Below are positions 46,864 through 59,590 of a stretch of DNA of 64,000 bases, one piece after another. Every line of letters starts with the position of its first letter. Position 1 is the stretch's first letter. The stretch spans positions 1,860,001-1,924,000 of the forward strand of contig NC_057322.1 in assembly GCF_000687475.1 (NCBI RefSeq), given 5' to 3'. The DNA comes from Ustilaginoidea virens (lineage: Eukaryota; Ascomycota; Sordariomycetes; Hypocreales; Clavicipitaceae). The notes below the pieces were generated by a model. It ran no database searches. It had not been told where the DNA came from and saw only the letters and a list, made by a program, of their open reading frames with translations. A program made the translations under genes and the position numbers.

Positions 46864-47744
46864 CAGACCAGACCGCGCCCGCCCATGCCTCCCTGCTATT
46901 ACGCCCCGCCTCAAAGGTCACGTCAGCACACCTCGACAGCAGACGTGCAAAGCTCATGTTAGCTCACCTCAACAGCACGCACTAAAGCTCAATGTTAGCA
47001 TTGGCGTTTCGACAGCACGCACGGTCCGCGTGTCATACATCTGCATGATAAACATGCAAAGACAAACCAACAGTAAAAACACGCACAACCCTACCCAACC
47101 AGCTTCCATTGACTCCATCACATGCTATATAGTGCCGCTCATATGTCAGTGTATCGATACAAAATGCGACTGTGCCATTCGTTAGACATGTCCTCGTCAA
47201 ATCTCGCCTTCTCCCCCCCAGTGCATTCGCGCAGAGACACCTGGTACTGTACATCCCCCGAGGCTTCAAAGGGACAAGACGGAAGCGAGAAGCAGGCATC
47301 CAGTGCCGGTCCTGTACAACTGGGCAGCTCACGTCACCGCTGCTCGCCCTCCGCCCACCGAAAAGGGGCCTCGAAACAAGGAAAACAAAAAAAATCCAGG
47401 CTTGAAAACCATCAAACAATCTAGACTCCCAACTCTCGCATCATCCGTACCCTCGTTCCCTTTATCCGTATGTGCCGTCGTTGACAAAGAAAACAAAATT
47501 TTGTGCCTCTCGTTGCATGTGTCGAAAATTGCACCCACAGAAGAAAAAAAAAAGGCGGGGGGGGAATGCTTGGGGAGAATGAATGGGGAAAAAAATGGGG
47601 GGCAGAAAATAAAGATAAAATATAAAAATCAAAGCGGAAAGGAAAGGGAATCCCTCATCCCATGATGAAATCATCGCTCGCGGTGCCAAATTTTCATCAT
47701 CATCATCATCATCAACGTCACAACAGGGCAAGCCAACGCTCCCG
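45643..47744. other. Intergenic region between TBC and Pro/His-rich genes
   Basis: This is the 3' space of two convergent genes. It holds ATTGC pentamers (about 45690-45727), ATTT/ATTC tetramers (about 45970-46012), GTGTG repeats (about 46438-46480), the GATGCN array listed separately, and CACCAGA repeats near 46820-46870. No coding region is supported; the long frames over the arrays are artefacts. Confidence 0.55.
46511..46700. repeat. GATGCN hexamer array, 190 bp
   Basis: Over 30 tandem hexamers alternate mostly between GATGCC and GATGCT, with a few GATGTT and one GATGTG. The ordered alternation suggests expansion of a 12-bp unit. Several frames stay open on both strands. Confidence 0.95.
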
Positions 47745-49404
47745 TCACGCCTGGTCCGCATCTCGGGCAGGCGACATTCGCTCCCGATGCGATCCTTCGT
47801 GTTCCCGGCGTCGAGGCAGTGACCGATCGTGGTCGTGGGACATGGGGTAATGCGACCTCGACGTTTCCGTCTCGTGCGAGAGCAGCGTCGACACCGAATG
47901 TCTGCTCGGGTCCGCAACATATCGTTCTCGGGAAAACTCCGCCTTGACATCTCGAATCGGCGTCACCGGTCGCGGCGCCCGTTCCGACTCCTCTACATGA
48001 TACCCTTGAGGCCGATACCACGAAACATCGCTCCTCTGGCGTTTGTGCCCGCCTTTACGGCCAGGTGGCGGGTTGGCAAAGGTGCTTTGAATAAACGGTG
48101 GCGGAGATCGAAGTGGCTGCCCGCCGGGGGTTCCTCCAGGCTGTGGTGGTCCCAGAGCTTTGCGCTTCTTGCTCGACTCTCCTACACAAGGACCCGGGGG
48201 GAGGGGGGGGGTCAAGGTTAGTTCAGAGCCATTCTCGCTTTCTTTTGGTCTTGGACGCACCGGATGGGGTCCCCGGTCGGTTGGAGCTGCTGCCGCCCCC
48301 CAATTGCGTCGCGGGTGGTTGCCAATGATGGAAATACAGGCCTGGGCTCGTCTCCTGCTGTGCCGACTGCGTGCGCAAATGAGCCTGTGGACCGTACGGC
48401 GCTCCAGCAGGTTGGCCACCATGGGGCAGACTTCCACCTGCACCACCACTGCCGCCGCCGCCTCCGCCGCCTCCGCCGCCAACGACAACAAGACCATCAC
48501 CAGCTGCTCGGCCAACGACGCCGCTCACGGTTTGTCCTCGTGGTCTGGACGGTGAGCCAGGATATGGACCGTAGCCCCCGGAGCCTGGAGGGGGGATTTG
48601 CTGGCTTGCTCCCGAGGGATATTGCCCCGTCGCTTGTCCTTGCACGAGGCCTTCTCTTTGATGAGTCTCTGGAGAAGGCTGCCTTTGAGCCGGCAGAAGC
48701 TGCAGATGATGAGTCTGTGACGGCGGGAAGAAATGTTGAGCCCAATCCAGTGCTGCCTGCGGCAAAGTCCCGCCAGATGCCATCCCGGCAAAGACCAGAG
48801 GAATCATGGGTGGCGGGATACCACCCCGGAGTGAATCCCTCAGCATGTCCATTTCCACTCTTCTCTGCTCCAACCGAAGTCCTTCTTGCCTCGTCTTTTC
48901 TTCTTCCGCCTTGGCTTGCAACCAGTTTCTCATGGCTTCCTCGGATCCATGCCATTGCTGGGGAGGAGGAGGAGGCAACGCTGTGCATGGCTGACCCTGT
49001 TGCGAAGGAGGAAGGGGATGAGAAAGAGGAGGCGGCGGCGGCGGTGGTGGCGGCGGATGGGGAGCAGCAGCGCCCTGACTTGGAGGAGGCGGAGGAGGCG
49101 GCTGATGACCGTGCTGTGGTGGAGGCGGGACGGCGGAAGTCGGGGCATGCTGAGGGGGAAGGGCCATTGCTGCTGGCGGCGGCAGCCCACGATGGGGCGC
49201 TGACATGGTCTGGTACGTCGGGCTGTGACTACGAGAGGCGGCCGAATGGTGGCGGTGGTGGTGGTTGTGGTGGTTGTGGTGGTTGTGGTGAGCCGACTCA
49301 GTCTGGCTTAGAGGAGGAGAAGGACGAGACGTTGAAGGCGGAGTTGGTAAATCATGAACGGACCTGTAGCCGTACGTCGTTGGCTGCTTCAACATAAGCA
49401 TCAT
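47745..49404 (-). CDS. Pro/His-rich protein of unknown function, two exons
   Basis: Exons 49404-48261 and 48181-47745, split by a 78-nt intron (GTGCGT donor, CTAAC branch site), give 526 residues. I do not recognise a named family. After a short N-terminus (LKQPTTYGYRSVHDLPTPPS) come His-Asn repeats and proline runs, then a charged helix likely to form a coiled coil (EEAMRNWLQAKAEEEKTRQE onward). A hydrophobic, conserved-looking block follows (IPPPMIPLVFAGMASGGTLP), then a Gly-rich run. The second exon starts with a nuclear-type basic signal (SSKKRKA) and is rich in Arg, Ser and His. Composition suggests a nuclear, mostly disordered regulator, but this is inference. That the exons join across a clean intron into one long frame supports a real gene. 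It is convergent with the TBC gene. Confidence 0.7.
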
Positions 49405-50923
49405 CGCTGATACGACTAGTAAAAGGGAAAAGGATGTGTTGACTTGATGATGTGCATGCAAGCACACCCGCGTGGAGCAAAACTCGAGATGACAGAGACA
49501 AGGAAATCGTAAGTGGACGTCAGGGTTTTCTTTTTTTTTTCTTTTTTTTTGGGGGGGGAGGGGGACTAGCAGTGTAAAGGAAGGACAAGAACTAAAATTA
49601 ACATGACCAGTGTTGGCTTCGTCAACAGCGAACAAACAAGGGAACGATGCGTCATGAAGAATCAAGAGCTTCAAGGACAGAAAGAAGCAGAGGAGGAGGA
49701 AAGAGGTGAAGATGAAGCAGCGTACAAAGTGGATATCTCGTCTTTTAAGATGGAACGATGCAACAAGCTACAGCGCCTTTGGTAGCGTTGGTAGCTTTGG
49801 TAGCGGCCGAGTAGGGCGGAGGAGCAAAAAGAGGAAGGAGGGGGGGTTTGCCTAAGAAAAGGGTTCTGTTCGGTGAAGCTGTGCAGTGTGGACTGGAAGG
49901 GCCAACCAACCTTGATCAAGACATGGTTATGGTTGGAGGCTTGTTGGAGTGTTGAAGGGGGAAGGAGCGACGCGAGAGCACGAGCTGTTGCTTGCGTTGC
50001 TGCTAGCTGATAGCCGGGACTTGGCGTGGCTCTGGAGTCCGTCTGCCTCTGTAGTATGGTCTGGTACGATGAAGCATGCAGTACGGAGTAAGTACGGGTG
50101 GTTTTTGGTTATCTGGAGCGGTCTGTCGACTCTGCTCTTGTTCACTGCTTCTATTCTCTTGCCGACGTTTCCTGGATCGGAGTCCGATGAGGCACACCCC
50201 AAGGGGGGGTGGGGGTCCGCGGCGGAGGGGGGGAAGGGGGGTGAGGAGGCGAGCCCGACCCAAATGGGAGGACGAGGCAGTTGAAAGCCGGGCAGCCGGG
50301 GTGGGTACCGTCCACGAGTGGAGGAACAGGTCGACTTGCGGGATGTTGATGGCCAGAGTGAAATGGCCTGATTAGGGAGTTGGATCAAGCTTGGCAAGTT
50401 CAAGCCGGGGGCGGTGGTGTGCGGTGGTTGCTGGCTGCTTGGCTGCTTGGCTGCTTGGCTGCTTGGCTGCTTGGCTGCTGGTTGCTGGTTGCAAAGGCAA
50501 AAGGGGGGGGGGGGGGTGTGTGTGCATGGTGTGGGTGGTGGTAGTCGTCGACTTGCGAAAGCCACCTTGCAAGTTTGGGCTTGGTCTGGTTTGGAAACAA
50601 TAAGGCGTGGCACGGGTTATAGTTGGAATGGCAGGAGGGAATGAATAAGTGGACGGGTGGCGTGTCGTGTGGCGCCCCAGGGAGAGGTGGAGCCGAGCCC
50701 AGTCAAAGAGCTTGCATTGCGTGTTGCGTATTGCCTGCAGGCCGTACCTGCCCTGCCCGCCTGGTTCGAACTTGGGGAGGCAGGCAAGAACCCGGGTGTT
50801 TATTTCAGCATCGTGTTGCCGGGCGAGAAGGGCCAGTATTATGCTCGTGTCTGTGTGTGCGTGTGCGTGCGTGCGTGCGTGTGTTGTGGTACGGTATACT
50901 ATGCAACAGAAGATAAAATACCC

Positions 50924-50989
50924 GTTGCGAATGGTTGCGAATGGTTGCGAATGGTTGCGAATGGTTGCGAATGGTTGCGAATGGTTGCT
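50924..50989. repeat. 10-bp tandem repeat, about 6.5 copies
   Basis: Units of GTTGCGAATG are near-perfect and end in a variant GTTGCTGATG. Confidence 0.95.
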
Positions 50990-53900
50990 GATGGATGTGG
51001 TGGCCGTTGGTACGTAGTGCGCAAGTTTGTACAGCTCAACAAGCTAAGCTTGTGGTGCAAGTCATCGTATCGCAACGAGGGACTTTCTGGCCCTTTTCTT
51101 CACTAAAAAATAAAAGGAAATAAATAAAAGAATAATAGGAACCAAAACAAAACAATGAAACCAAATAAAACAAGGGGATTTGCAGCACATTGGAAATAGT
51201 GCAAAACTGGACAAGCACCACCGACATGTCTGACGCCGGGCTTGCTCGCCAGCTCCACCAGCATGCAAGCCCGGAGTGCAATTGCCCAGGCTTCATTTCC
51301 AGAAACAGAACCAGAGCTTGTGCTCTGCCCTTGACGCCATGATACCGTTGGGAAGTGACCTCGACGTACCGACTCCCGAGCACACTGCAAGATGAAACGA
51401 ACCTGTGGGTGAAAAAAAAAAAAAGCCCCAAAGAGCGGAGGAATGTGGATGGCTTGGGTCTAATAAGATGAGCTACGATAAGCTCGTTTGAGACTTATAC
51501 GAAAGCGGGCCAAGCAAAACAGTCATGCAACAGCATCGAAAAGGCGGGAGACGGAGTGGGAGACGGAGACATACCGCTGCGCAAGGTCCCAGTTGGGATG
51601 TACGGAGTAGCTTGCCGCTCTTTCGACTCGCTCCAAGCTCCAGATGGACTGCAAGATGGACTGCACAGTCCAACCATGGGTTTGAGACATGGGCACGTAG
51701 CTCCGTCCAGCTTCAGCTGAACTGTCTGGCATGCTCTTCCAAAGCCAGAGTCTCAGACTGCAGAGGTGAGACTTTGACGAACGGAGTGCTGGCTTGCCCT
51801 GAGCGGGACCCTCTTCCTCGCTTGGGTCGTGCCTGACAGGCCCTATCCCCGGCCCAGCATGGATGGATGGATGGGTGGCATGGCTCAAGCTTGATTCTGC
51901 CGAACTCGATGGGCTCGAGCCCGGACCTCTCTTGACGTGTCGCGTCTGTCTGTGACTCTGTGGTGCGTGCACGGGGGGTAAGATGAAGGGGGAGAAGAAG
52001 CACGCAGCGTTCTTAATTAGTGACGAGTGCACGGTATCCAAGGGTTATCGCCATCGCCTCCCACATGGGCGCTCACAGAGTTTGGCCGCGGAGGGTAGAA
52101 AGTTGACCAAGGCGGAGACGGGAGCCCAAAGTGGCATTTTTGGCACGTCGTGCTTGAGCCTGCCTGGCCCTGGCTAGATGCAGAATCTGGCCCTATCCCG
52201 GATTCAGACGTCGTCTTTCGGCGGGCCGGGCGAGATTGCGTCGGCAAGTACTACAGTATATGCTGTGTGGTGGTCCGCACGGGTGAGGAAATTTGCATGT
52301 GGCCAGCAGAAAGGCAGTGAGGCACCCACCGGTGTTGCAGCTTGGAGCCTGGAACTTGGTGGTTAGTGGCTACTAGTTGGTGGCGCCTGCCCAGTAGTGC
52401 GTTCGAGTCGAACGAAACCTTATCTGGAAATCCCAGCCTCTTTCCAAAGTGGAAGGGGGCCGTCCGAGCTACTTCACGTTTTATACTGTGCCGCTCCACC
52501 GTCGCAGGAGTCAGGGCGGAGTACTCCGTACGGGGTAAGGAGTCGGGAATCAGGAAAGAGCTCCAAAGGACGTTCCTGCCAGGATGCCGCATCGCCCAGC
52601 CCGCATTGAAATCATGGGAAATCTGCCTCTTCGCCGACTCCAGCCTGCCTGGCCATTTTCAATCTGCGTGCTTGAGCATGTTTGCGACGCTGCGCGCACC
52701 AGACCTGAAAGAAAGGTCAACTGGTCTTTCCAATTTTCCTCGCTTTTTGTGTAGTTTGTCTGCTATTTTCCCCCCACCCCCCTTCTTTTTTTGTGTGTCG
52801 TTTGTGTGCCGAGGCCCGCCATACCGAAGTGAAGTGAAACTTCCTCGCCAGATTTGCTCTGCCCCTTGTCGGTCCTTGCAGGTGGGTGAAGCGGCGGCTA
52901 ATGATGAACAGAAAATGAAGCATCTGACAACCAGTGACCTGTCCATGCATGCGTCATGATGCATGCCTCGTCTGGAAGACTACGCGTCTCGTATTCCTGC
53001 CTCCTCCACCTGCCGCTATAACATCCACCACATAAGGCTTCGACTTATGTTCCTCTCCAACTACGGATACTCGCACAGGGAAACGAGCAGAGCGCGCACC
53101 ACTGCGTTGTTTACCTGGTTTTCTTCTCACAATGGGCGTGTCGCTGCTCAAGAAGCCCTATGCAACCAACGGCTAGTTTCCCTTTTCTCTTATTCGCAAC
53201 CATGTCGCGCTCCACTTCTGCATCCAGCTACCGGAGGACACGACGGATCAAGTAAACAAAGTCGAGGCAGAGGACGGAGTAAAGGCGTCCAATTGGCTCT
53301 TTTCGCACACGAGCCAAGGATTGTGCACCGGGGTTCAACCCTTGAAGACAAAACCCTGATCATAAACGTGGCCCACTTGCAGGGAATTGAATGAGGGGTT
53401 GTCGCTTGATTGTTTCTGGGCGATCCTGTCTGAAGCCGACCACGACTGGCCCAAGGTGGTGTGCAGGCAGGCCGCAGGGTTGAATGGCCGATCTTCGAAA
53501 GGCGTGGTGGCTTAACACCCTCCAGGAAGCTCTTCCCCCACCCAGGGCACGCCATGAACGACTCGGACAACTTGCATCCGATTGTCATGGGAGGCAACCG
53601 CACTACCAGATCAGTCGGCAGTCATCATCATCCACTCAAGTCTCAAGCCACGTTGAGGCGGCACTCTCAAAGTTCAAACCGTGGCTGCTTCTGATGCTGT
53701 CCGGATGTATGCCGCCTGGGCGCTAGGTGGTGGCACCAAGCTCCTCAACGCCTCGAGCTGCTGAAAGGGAGTCTTTTTGAAACCCACGAGACGAATTTAG
53801 CCGGCAAAAGTCTGGCCGATATCTCTTTTTACCAAGGGCAAATTAGACGTGACTCTGTCACTCCAGCACCTATAGGATCGGGCCCTCTCGGCCTCTGCGT

Positions 53901-56324
53901 ACAGGGGGTCGCGATTGCATGACAGCCTCAATGGGGGTGTGGCGGGGCCAGTTTTTTTATTTGACAGGAATGACTTACTTGCGGTCTGCCAGGCTACGAC
54001 GATGCTTGTGGCCGAATCAGAGTCTTCGCAGCAAGGTCATATACCATGCATGCTTCAAATTAAGCCACCACACATCTGACGCCGACTCTTTCAGGAAAGC
54101 AGTTGTCATTGAATCCCTGGTCATTTCAAGCCTTCCATGGTATGTCGAGCCCCATCTCATCCGGTCCTCATGCAGCAAGATTCAAGGTCTGTAACAGACC
54201 AGGAACTTGACCCCAATAATGAATGCTATGAGCGCATTTCAGGGCACTCCAAGCCCGTCATGGTCGATTTGGGTCTCTTGAAGAATACCAGCGTTCCAGG
54301 GACAGGACAGGTCTCTGCATGTCACCATATCGCCACCACATCGCCACCACATCGCCACCACATCGCATGACAGGGTCTATTTGCATCTTGCGCCAGCAGA
54401 AGACAAAATCCGATCCAGTCACACAAGAGGCATGACAAGTGCTTGCCTCATACTCTGTAGACAGTACACAGCGCCAAGTAGGGTTCCCCTCAAGCAGCAC
54501 GCCTGAGAGAATAATACAGCCGGTCATGTTGGTGCCATTTCCTTCACCCAGTACTGCCTGTGAATCTATTTCAGGAACGACAAATGGCTACCTTGTTCAA
54601 TGCAGCTATTGCCCTAGCTGAAAGCACTGTTGTCAGAACTTGATTCCCTAGATTTGGGAAAGGGCTATGCAACCCCGATACGCGCAGACTGTTGTCATGA
54701 GCTCGACAGCTCGTCCATTAGCCGAGTCCAGCTAACCCCCCCTTCTTCCAAGGACAAGCGAACCGACTGTTTGGGCTCATGGGTTCAAAGGTGATCCGCT
54801 GCAAACACTACATCATATAAACCCTACATTACTTCCGACTTTCCCAGATGGCGCCAATATTGCTGACATGTCCTTTGCGTCTATTTTGGCCGATATTGCG
54901 CCAATAGTGTGCTTTTACGAAGAGGTTTAATTTCTCCGTGCAGACTAAAAATGCGATGAGACGAAGAGGCTTCATGGGATGTTACATTGCACAGGTTAGT
55001 TTCCAGGAATATGTCCCGCCACCGCATAGTACCGCTTTTTTGCTCGGATCCTACTTGGGGCTATGGACATATCGCTCGTCCCTATTTCAGGCTCAAGACG
55101 AAACTGTGCTTCAGTTTGTCTAGTGTTTCGAGGCCTCGTCGGCTTTTACGGCAACGTGGCCAGGATGCCCGAGGGCGAGACTGAAGCCATGAGCTGGAAT
55201 GATAATCACGGTCCATGCGTGGCTAGCATGCGACTTTTTGCAAATGATGCTCCCGTCGAGCCTCGAGCCTCGAGCCTCGAGCCTCGACTGTCATGTTGCG
55301 GACCCATGGCTCTACATACGAGACACTCAAGTAGGGGAGTATAAGGTTGACTTTTGTTCCGGACGAGACACCGATTAATATCATGCCGATTTGGATGGGC
55401 GGGTGAGACATTACAGTGGGCCGGTTAGACTAACCCGTACGATGCGATGCATCCGTCCTGTCCAAGCTTAGCTGACCCTCCCCGAACGAAGCAGGGGTAC
55501 ATGTCTACTCTTTTTTTTCTCTCGGCCCAGCCAAGCCATGCCCATGTCCATTATCCATGTCGGAAGCCAGGAACATCTGAAACACCCCGCCCTGGATTCA
55601 CGGTAAGCGCCTTTGGCAGATTGCCAAGGAACCTTGCCTTTGCCGCTTCTCCAACGGTTTGGAACAATCCCCTGGAATCGATTTTTTTTTTTTTTATTTG
55701 CACAGACGCAGTTGGTACATGGCTGCCGGGGGAAGGGGGGGGTTTGTCCAAAACGGCTACTCGTCAAGGAGATGATGCAAAGGGAGACGAGGCCGTTCCT
55801 CACGGCGTTTGAGATAAAATTAACAACGGCTCATGGCCCCTTGCGTCCAAAAACGGAAACGGAAGAGACTTCAACCCCCCCCTCTCACTCCCTCCTCTCG
55901 ACGCTAGGCAGAAGTACCCCAGCACCATGACGGCATTGTTCAATACTGATGATGACGAACGTGAGCTACCACCTACCGGTTGAGAATGGGGATGCTCGTC
56001 TGGGACAAAGCAACAATGGACGCCAAGACGGCTTTTGCTTGCCCGGCGTTTTGGCGGCTTTCCAAGAAGGTGTCGGCTACGGCATGGCCAAATCCTTGCC
56101 GCCGCCAAAGGAAAAGGGAGGGGGGGGGGAGGGGGCGGGGTTGTCGATGGCTTGAGCTTTTGACTTGGCGGTATAGGCACATGCCAGGGACTGACTAGCT
56201 GGGACTTGGTCCGCATTCATTTGTCATGATCTTGTCAACGGCTGGTTTGCTGGGAATCATGGGAACGAAAAGGCTGGCGTCAGAGATTGAAGCCCCCCCC
56301 AGCAGAGCAGCATCAAACAAGATT

Positions 56325-56373
56325 GATCACTGCGATCACTGCGATCACTGCGATCACTGCGATCACTGCGATC
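56325..56373. repeat. 9-bp tandem repeat, five copies plus a partial
   Basis: Perfect units of GATCACTGC. A second short array (about 56520-56570) of ACCAAGC heptamers lies 150 bp to the right. Confidence 0.95.
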
Positions 56374-56890
56374 ATTTGGGCACAAGTGCGAGTCCAGGAC
56401 AATCTCCCGACCCTCTCTTTGGGCCGGACGGAGCACAATAGGGCCAGTTTTGGGGGGGGGGGGGGGTTTGAGCCATGTTCGAGCAAGCCGCACCAGCACC
56501 ATCAGCACCAGCACCAGCACCAGCACCAAGCACCAAGCACCAAGCACCAAGCACCAAGCACCAAGCACCACCCTTCGGGACAGAATGTCACGGTGATGGT
56601 TTGGCCATGATTTGCGCAACGGAAAAAGCGCAACGGAAAAAGCGGAGAAGGTGAAAAATTATGACACCTCAAGCTGTTTTTCCAATTAAAGAAGCACCTT
56701 TGCTCCGCACCGCACGCAGGGCGCTTATTGGTTTGCGGGTGGGCCGAGCTGCAGAGATGGGTTCTGCAAAAAGCACAACACACCTGCATATATCCTGCAA
56801 AGCCCATTTTGTGCAGCATGCCTGCCTGCATGCAATGCAAGCTCCGGAGGATGGGACCTACTGTACCTCACCCTCCATGGCCCGCCCTTT

Positions 56891-56892
<2 letters not shown>

Positions 56893-56935
<43 letters not shown>
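56893..56935. repeat. 43-T homopolymer
   Basis: The longest single-base run in the window, uninterrupted T, ending in GGGTGG. It lies 47 bp from a CTG triplet array. Confidence 0.9.
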
Positions 56936-56936
<1 letters not shown>

Positions 56937-56981
56937 GGTGGCCCTCGTTTCTGCGGCCTCGTGACTGCGCTCCAGTTGGGT

Positions 56982-56982
<1 letters not shown>

Positions 56983-57018
<36 letters not shown>
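56983..57018. repeat. (TGC)12 triplet microsatellite
   Basis: Twelve perfect TGC/CTG units in intergenic DNA, followed by a short GACT repeat at about 57050-57066. Confidence 0.95.
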
Positions 57019-57019
<1 letters not shown>

Positions 57020-58146
57020 AAAGCTGGCGGCCACGAGACGAGAAGTTGATTGACTGACTGACTGACTGCCTTGGGTATGCGGGATGCCACAGATACTGCG
57101 AGGAACCCCCCCGTTTCATGCCATGTACTCGGCTCCAGGCAGCACAATGCTCGCAAGCTTTGATTAGGAAAGCTGCCAGGGGGAGGGGGAACGGGGGCGT
57201 GCGCGATATCATTCATCATGGGCTCTGGGCGGACAGCTTTCCTTTCCAACCAGGGGCACGACGACGTACTACAGTAGCGAAGAAAATTTCGGTCTTTGGG
57301 TGAAAAGGCTATCATCAACATCAACATCGGCTGCAGTTGTCAGTTGTCTTGCGAGGGCCGGCGCGCCCGACGCAGTGAACCAAGGGCCGGATGCTCTCAA
57401 GCTCAAGGCAGAAAGGGCCACGGGTCCATTGTCCGGAGGCGTCCTGCCCTTGCTTGGCGAGGGTGAGTCGGGCGAGTCGGGCGAGTTGGGTGAGTTGGGT
57501 GAGTTGGGCGGAGAGGCAACCTTGACAAGGCGTGGCGTTGTCAAGGACAATGAGGGAGCGAACGCAACCAGCAACCACCGTCAGTCAAGCCGTCCCCCGT
57601 CATCCGTCACCCATCATCCGTGGGCCGTCATCTGTCGCCGCGTTCGCCCGCCTCCCGTCACCCGTCACCCGTCACCCGTCACCCGTCCATCCGTCACGTC
57701 AACCCGTCCGTCACCTTTGCTGGGTGTGTAGGACTTTCTGCCTGTTTAAGCTCGACTCAGCATCGCCCAGGTCGGTACGCGGGCTGCTGGCGCTCCTTGC
57801 CCCAGTAACCAGGGGGGGCCATGTTCCACAAACAAACAAACCCCCCCCCGGGTGGTTCACCACGTTTTACGTTTCCTTGGTGACATGTTGGATTTGAGGT
57901 AATATTGGGCTCTTCTCGCCCAAGACCAAGAGGGGAAGAGTCCAAGCTCGAGTGATTTGGATGCGGATGCGCATGTTGGACAAGACGGAAACACGACAGA
58001 CAGCCTTTTTCTGCCCCATCTGGCCGCAGACCCTCATTCACGCAGGGGTTCACCGCGCGATATACCATATACCCGGCTCGTGCCTTGGCATCTCGACGGG
58101 CCTGGCTTCTTTTTCTCTTTTCTTTTCGTTTCTTTTCGTTTCTTTT

Positions 58147-58150
<4 letters not shown>

Positions 58151-58204
<54 letters not shown>
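58151..58204. repeat. (TG)27 dinucleotide microsatellite
   Basis: A perfect alternating TG run preceded by TTTTC pentamers (about 58118-58150) and followed by two TGTGCTCG units. Confidence 0.95.
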
Positions 58205-58206
<2 letters not shown>

Positions 58207-58734
58207 CGTGTGTGCTCGTGTGCGTGTGTCCCCTCGTCTTTTCTTGGCTTCCTTGCTTCCTTTTTCCAACTGCGGGCCCGAGTTGCCAGGGTCAATGCTT
58301 GCTGCTGGTCGTTTGGTCCCGCTGTCCGTTTGGTCCCGCTGTCAAAGGGTCTTCTTGTCTTGGACTTGGGGGGATCGCCTAGATCGGGGAAGGCGCTAAC
58401 AATGCACCCGCGGCATCATTTCCAATAACGTGGCCGAGGAACCAAGTGGGAACCGCCTGGTTGTTTCTCCCGACGCCGTATCCCATCTGATGCGGCCGCC
58501 GCGCCGCGCTGCGCAACTGCTGCTCGCTCGGCTGAGCTGGGCTGGCGGCAGGCAGGCAGGCAGGCAGGCAGGCCCCCCCCCCCTCGTCTATATCGGATGC
58601 CATCTATAGGGGGAGCAGTCGCAATCATGGCCCGAGGTAGAAAGAGCCGCCGCGTCGACAGGAGCCAGCCCTGCCACGCCAGGCCAGCATTGACAATCAC
58701 ATGCTTGCAGAGGTGCAGCACCCGAATGCCAGTG

Positions 58735-59055
58735 CAACAAGGCCGTTCCCAACGGCAAGACCGTTTTAGAAGAAAGGCTGTTTCTCGAAAAGACCTGTTG
58801 CAGAGTGAGGAGGGCCGTTTCTCAAACAAGGTCGACCGACGGTCAGAAAGAAGTCTGTCTAGAAAGGAGTCTGGTTGAAAAGCCTGCTTATGCAAGGAAG
58901 CTCGTCTAGAAACAAGTCTGCTCCGCTTCCCAGAAATTGGGCCGTGTGTAGAAGGAAGGCTGTCTTTTGATGAAGCCTGCTCTGAAACCAGCCCGTTTCT
59001 CGATGCCCGTCTGCAGGCAAACCTGCCTCCCAAACAGGCCGTCTGTTTAACCGCC
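58735..59055. repeat. Degenerate minisatellite, period about 17-21 bp
   Basis: About eighteen diverged units share an (A)AG.C.GT.T core followed by AGAA or CGAAA. Units vary in length and sequence, so the array looks old. It keeps open frames on the minus strand, but no protein is recognised. Confidence 0.65.
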
Positions 59056-59438
59056 GTCCCTGCTTCATGTCGTCGAGTGCCACGTCCACGTCAGCAGACG
59101 GACCCCTCGGTCGAGATGCCTCTCGTCCATCCGGCGTCCAGATAGATCGCAGCCACGACGCACGTAGCCTCCCCCGCCGGGCCGCCGGGCTGCCGGGCTG
59201 CACGACGCGCACGCCGCGCACGCCGCAGCTCGCAGACGCCCCGGGCTCCAGACTCGCCCGCTTCACGGATTCGCGGACTCCCTGCTCCGCCGCTTCAAAG
59301 ACGAAAAAAAACCGTGCATGCTTTGTATTGGGATCTATCGAGTCTACGCATGCCCCATGCCCGTGGATCGCTTTCAGCCCTGCAACGCCGTCCCTGCACC
59401 AGCAACCCGACATCCAGACAGGGAGAAGAAGATGACGA

Positions 59439-59590
59439 TGATGAAGATGAAAGAATAGGAGATGAAAATGGCAGAATAAGAGATGAAGATGAAAGAATAA
59501 GAGATGAAAATGGCAGAATAAGAGATGAAGATGAAAGAATAAGAGACGAAAATGACAGAATAAAAGATGAAAATGACAGAATAAAAGAAT
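59439..59590 (+). repeat. 21-bp minisatellite with heptad coding pattern
   Basis: Seven tandem 21-bp units alternate between two versions. Read on + from an ATG at 59314 they encode heptads DEDERIR, DENGRIR and DENDRIK, ending with E and a stop at 59592. No homologue is recognised and the 92-residue frame has no supporting context, so it is listed as a repeat, not a gene. Confidence 0.9.

Noticed and set aside
46282..46914. Long His/Gln and Ile/Gly-Ile frames on the minus strand
   Set aside because: These are readings of the GATGCN array in different frames.
52963..53394. 143-codon plus-strand frame
   Set aside because: No motif or conserved look; nearby sequence gives no gene context.
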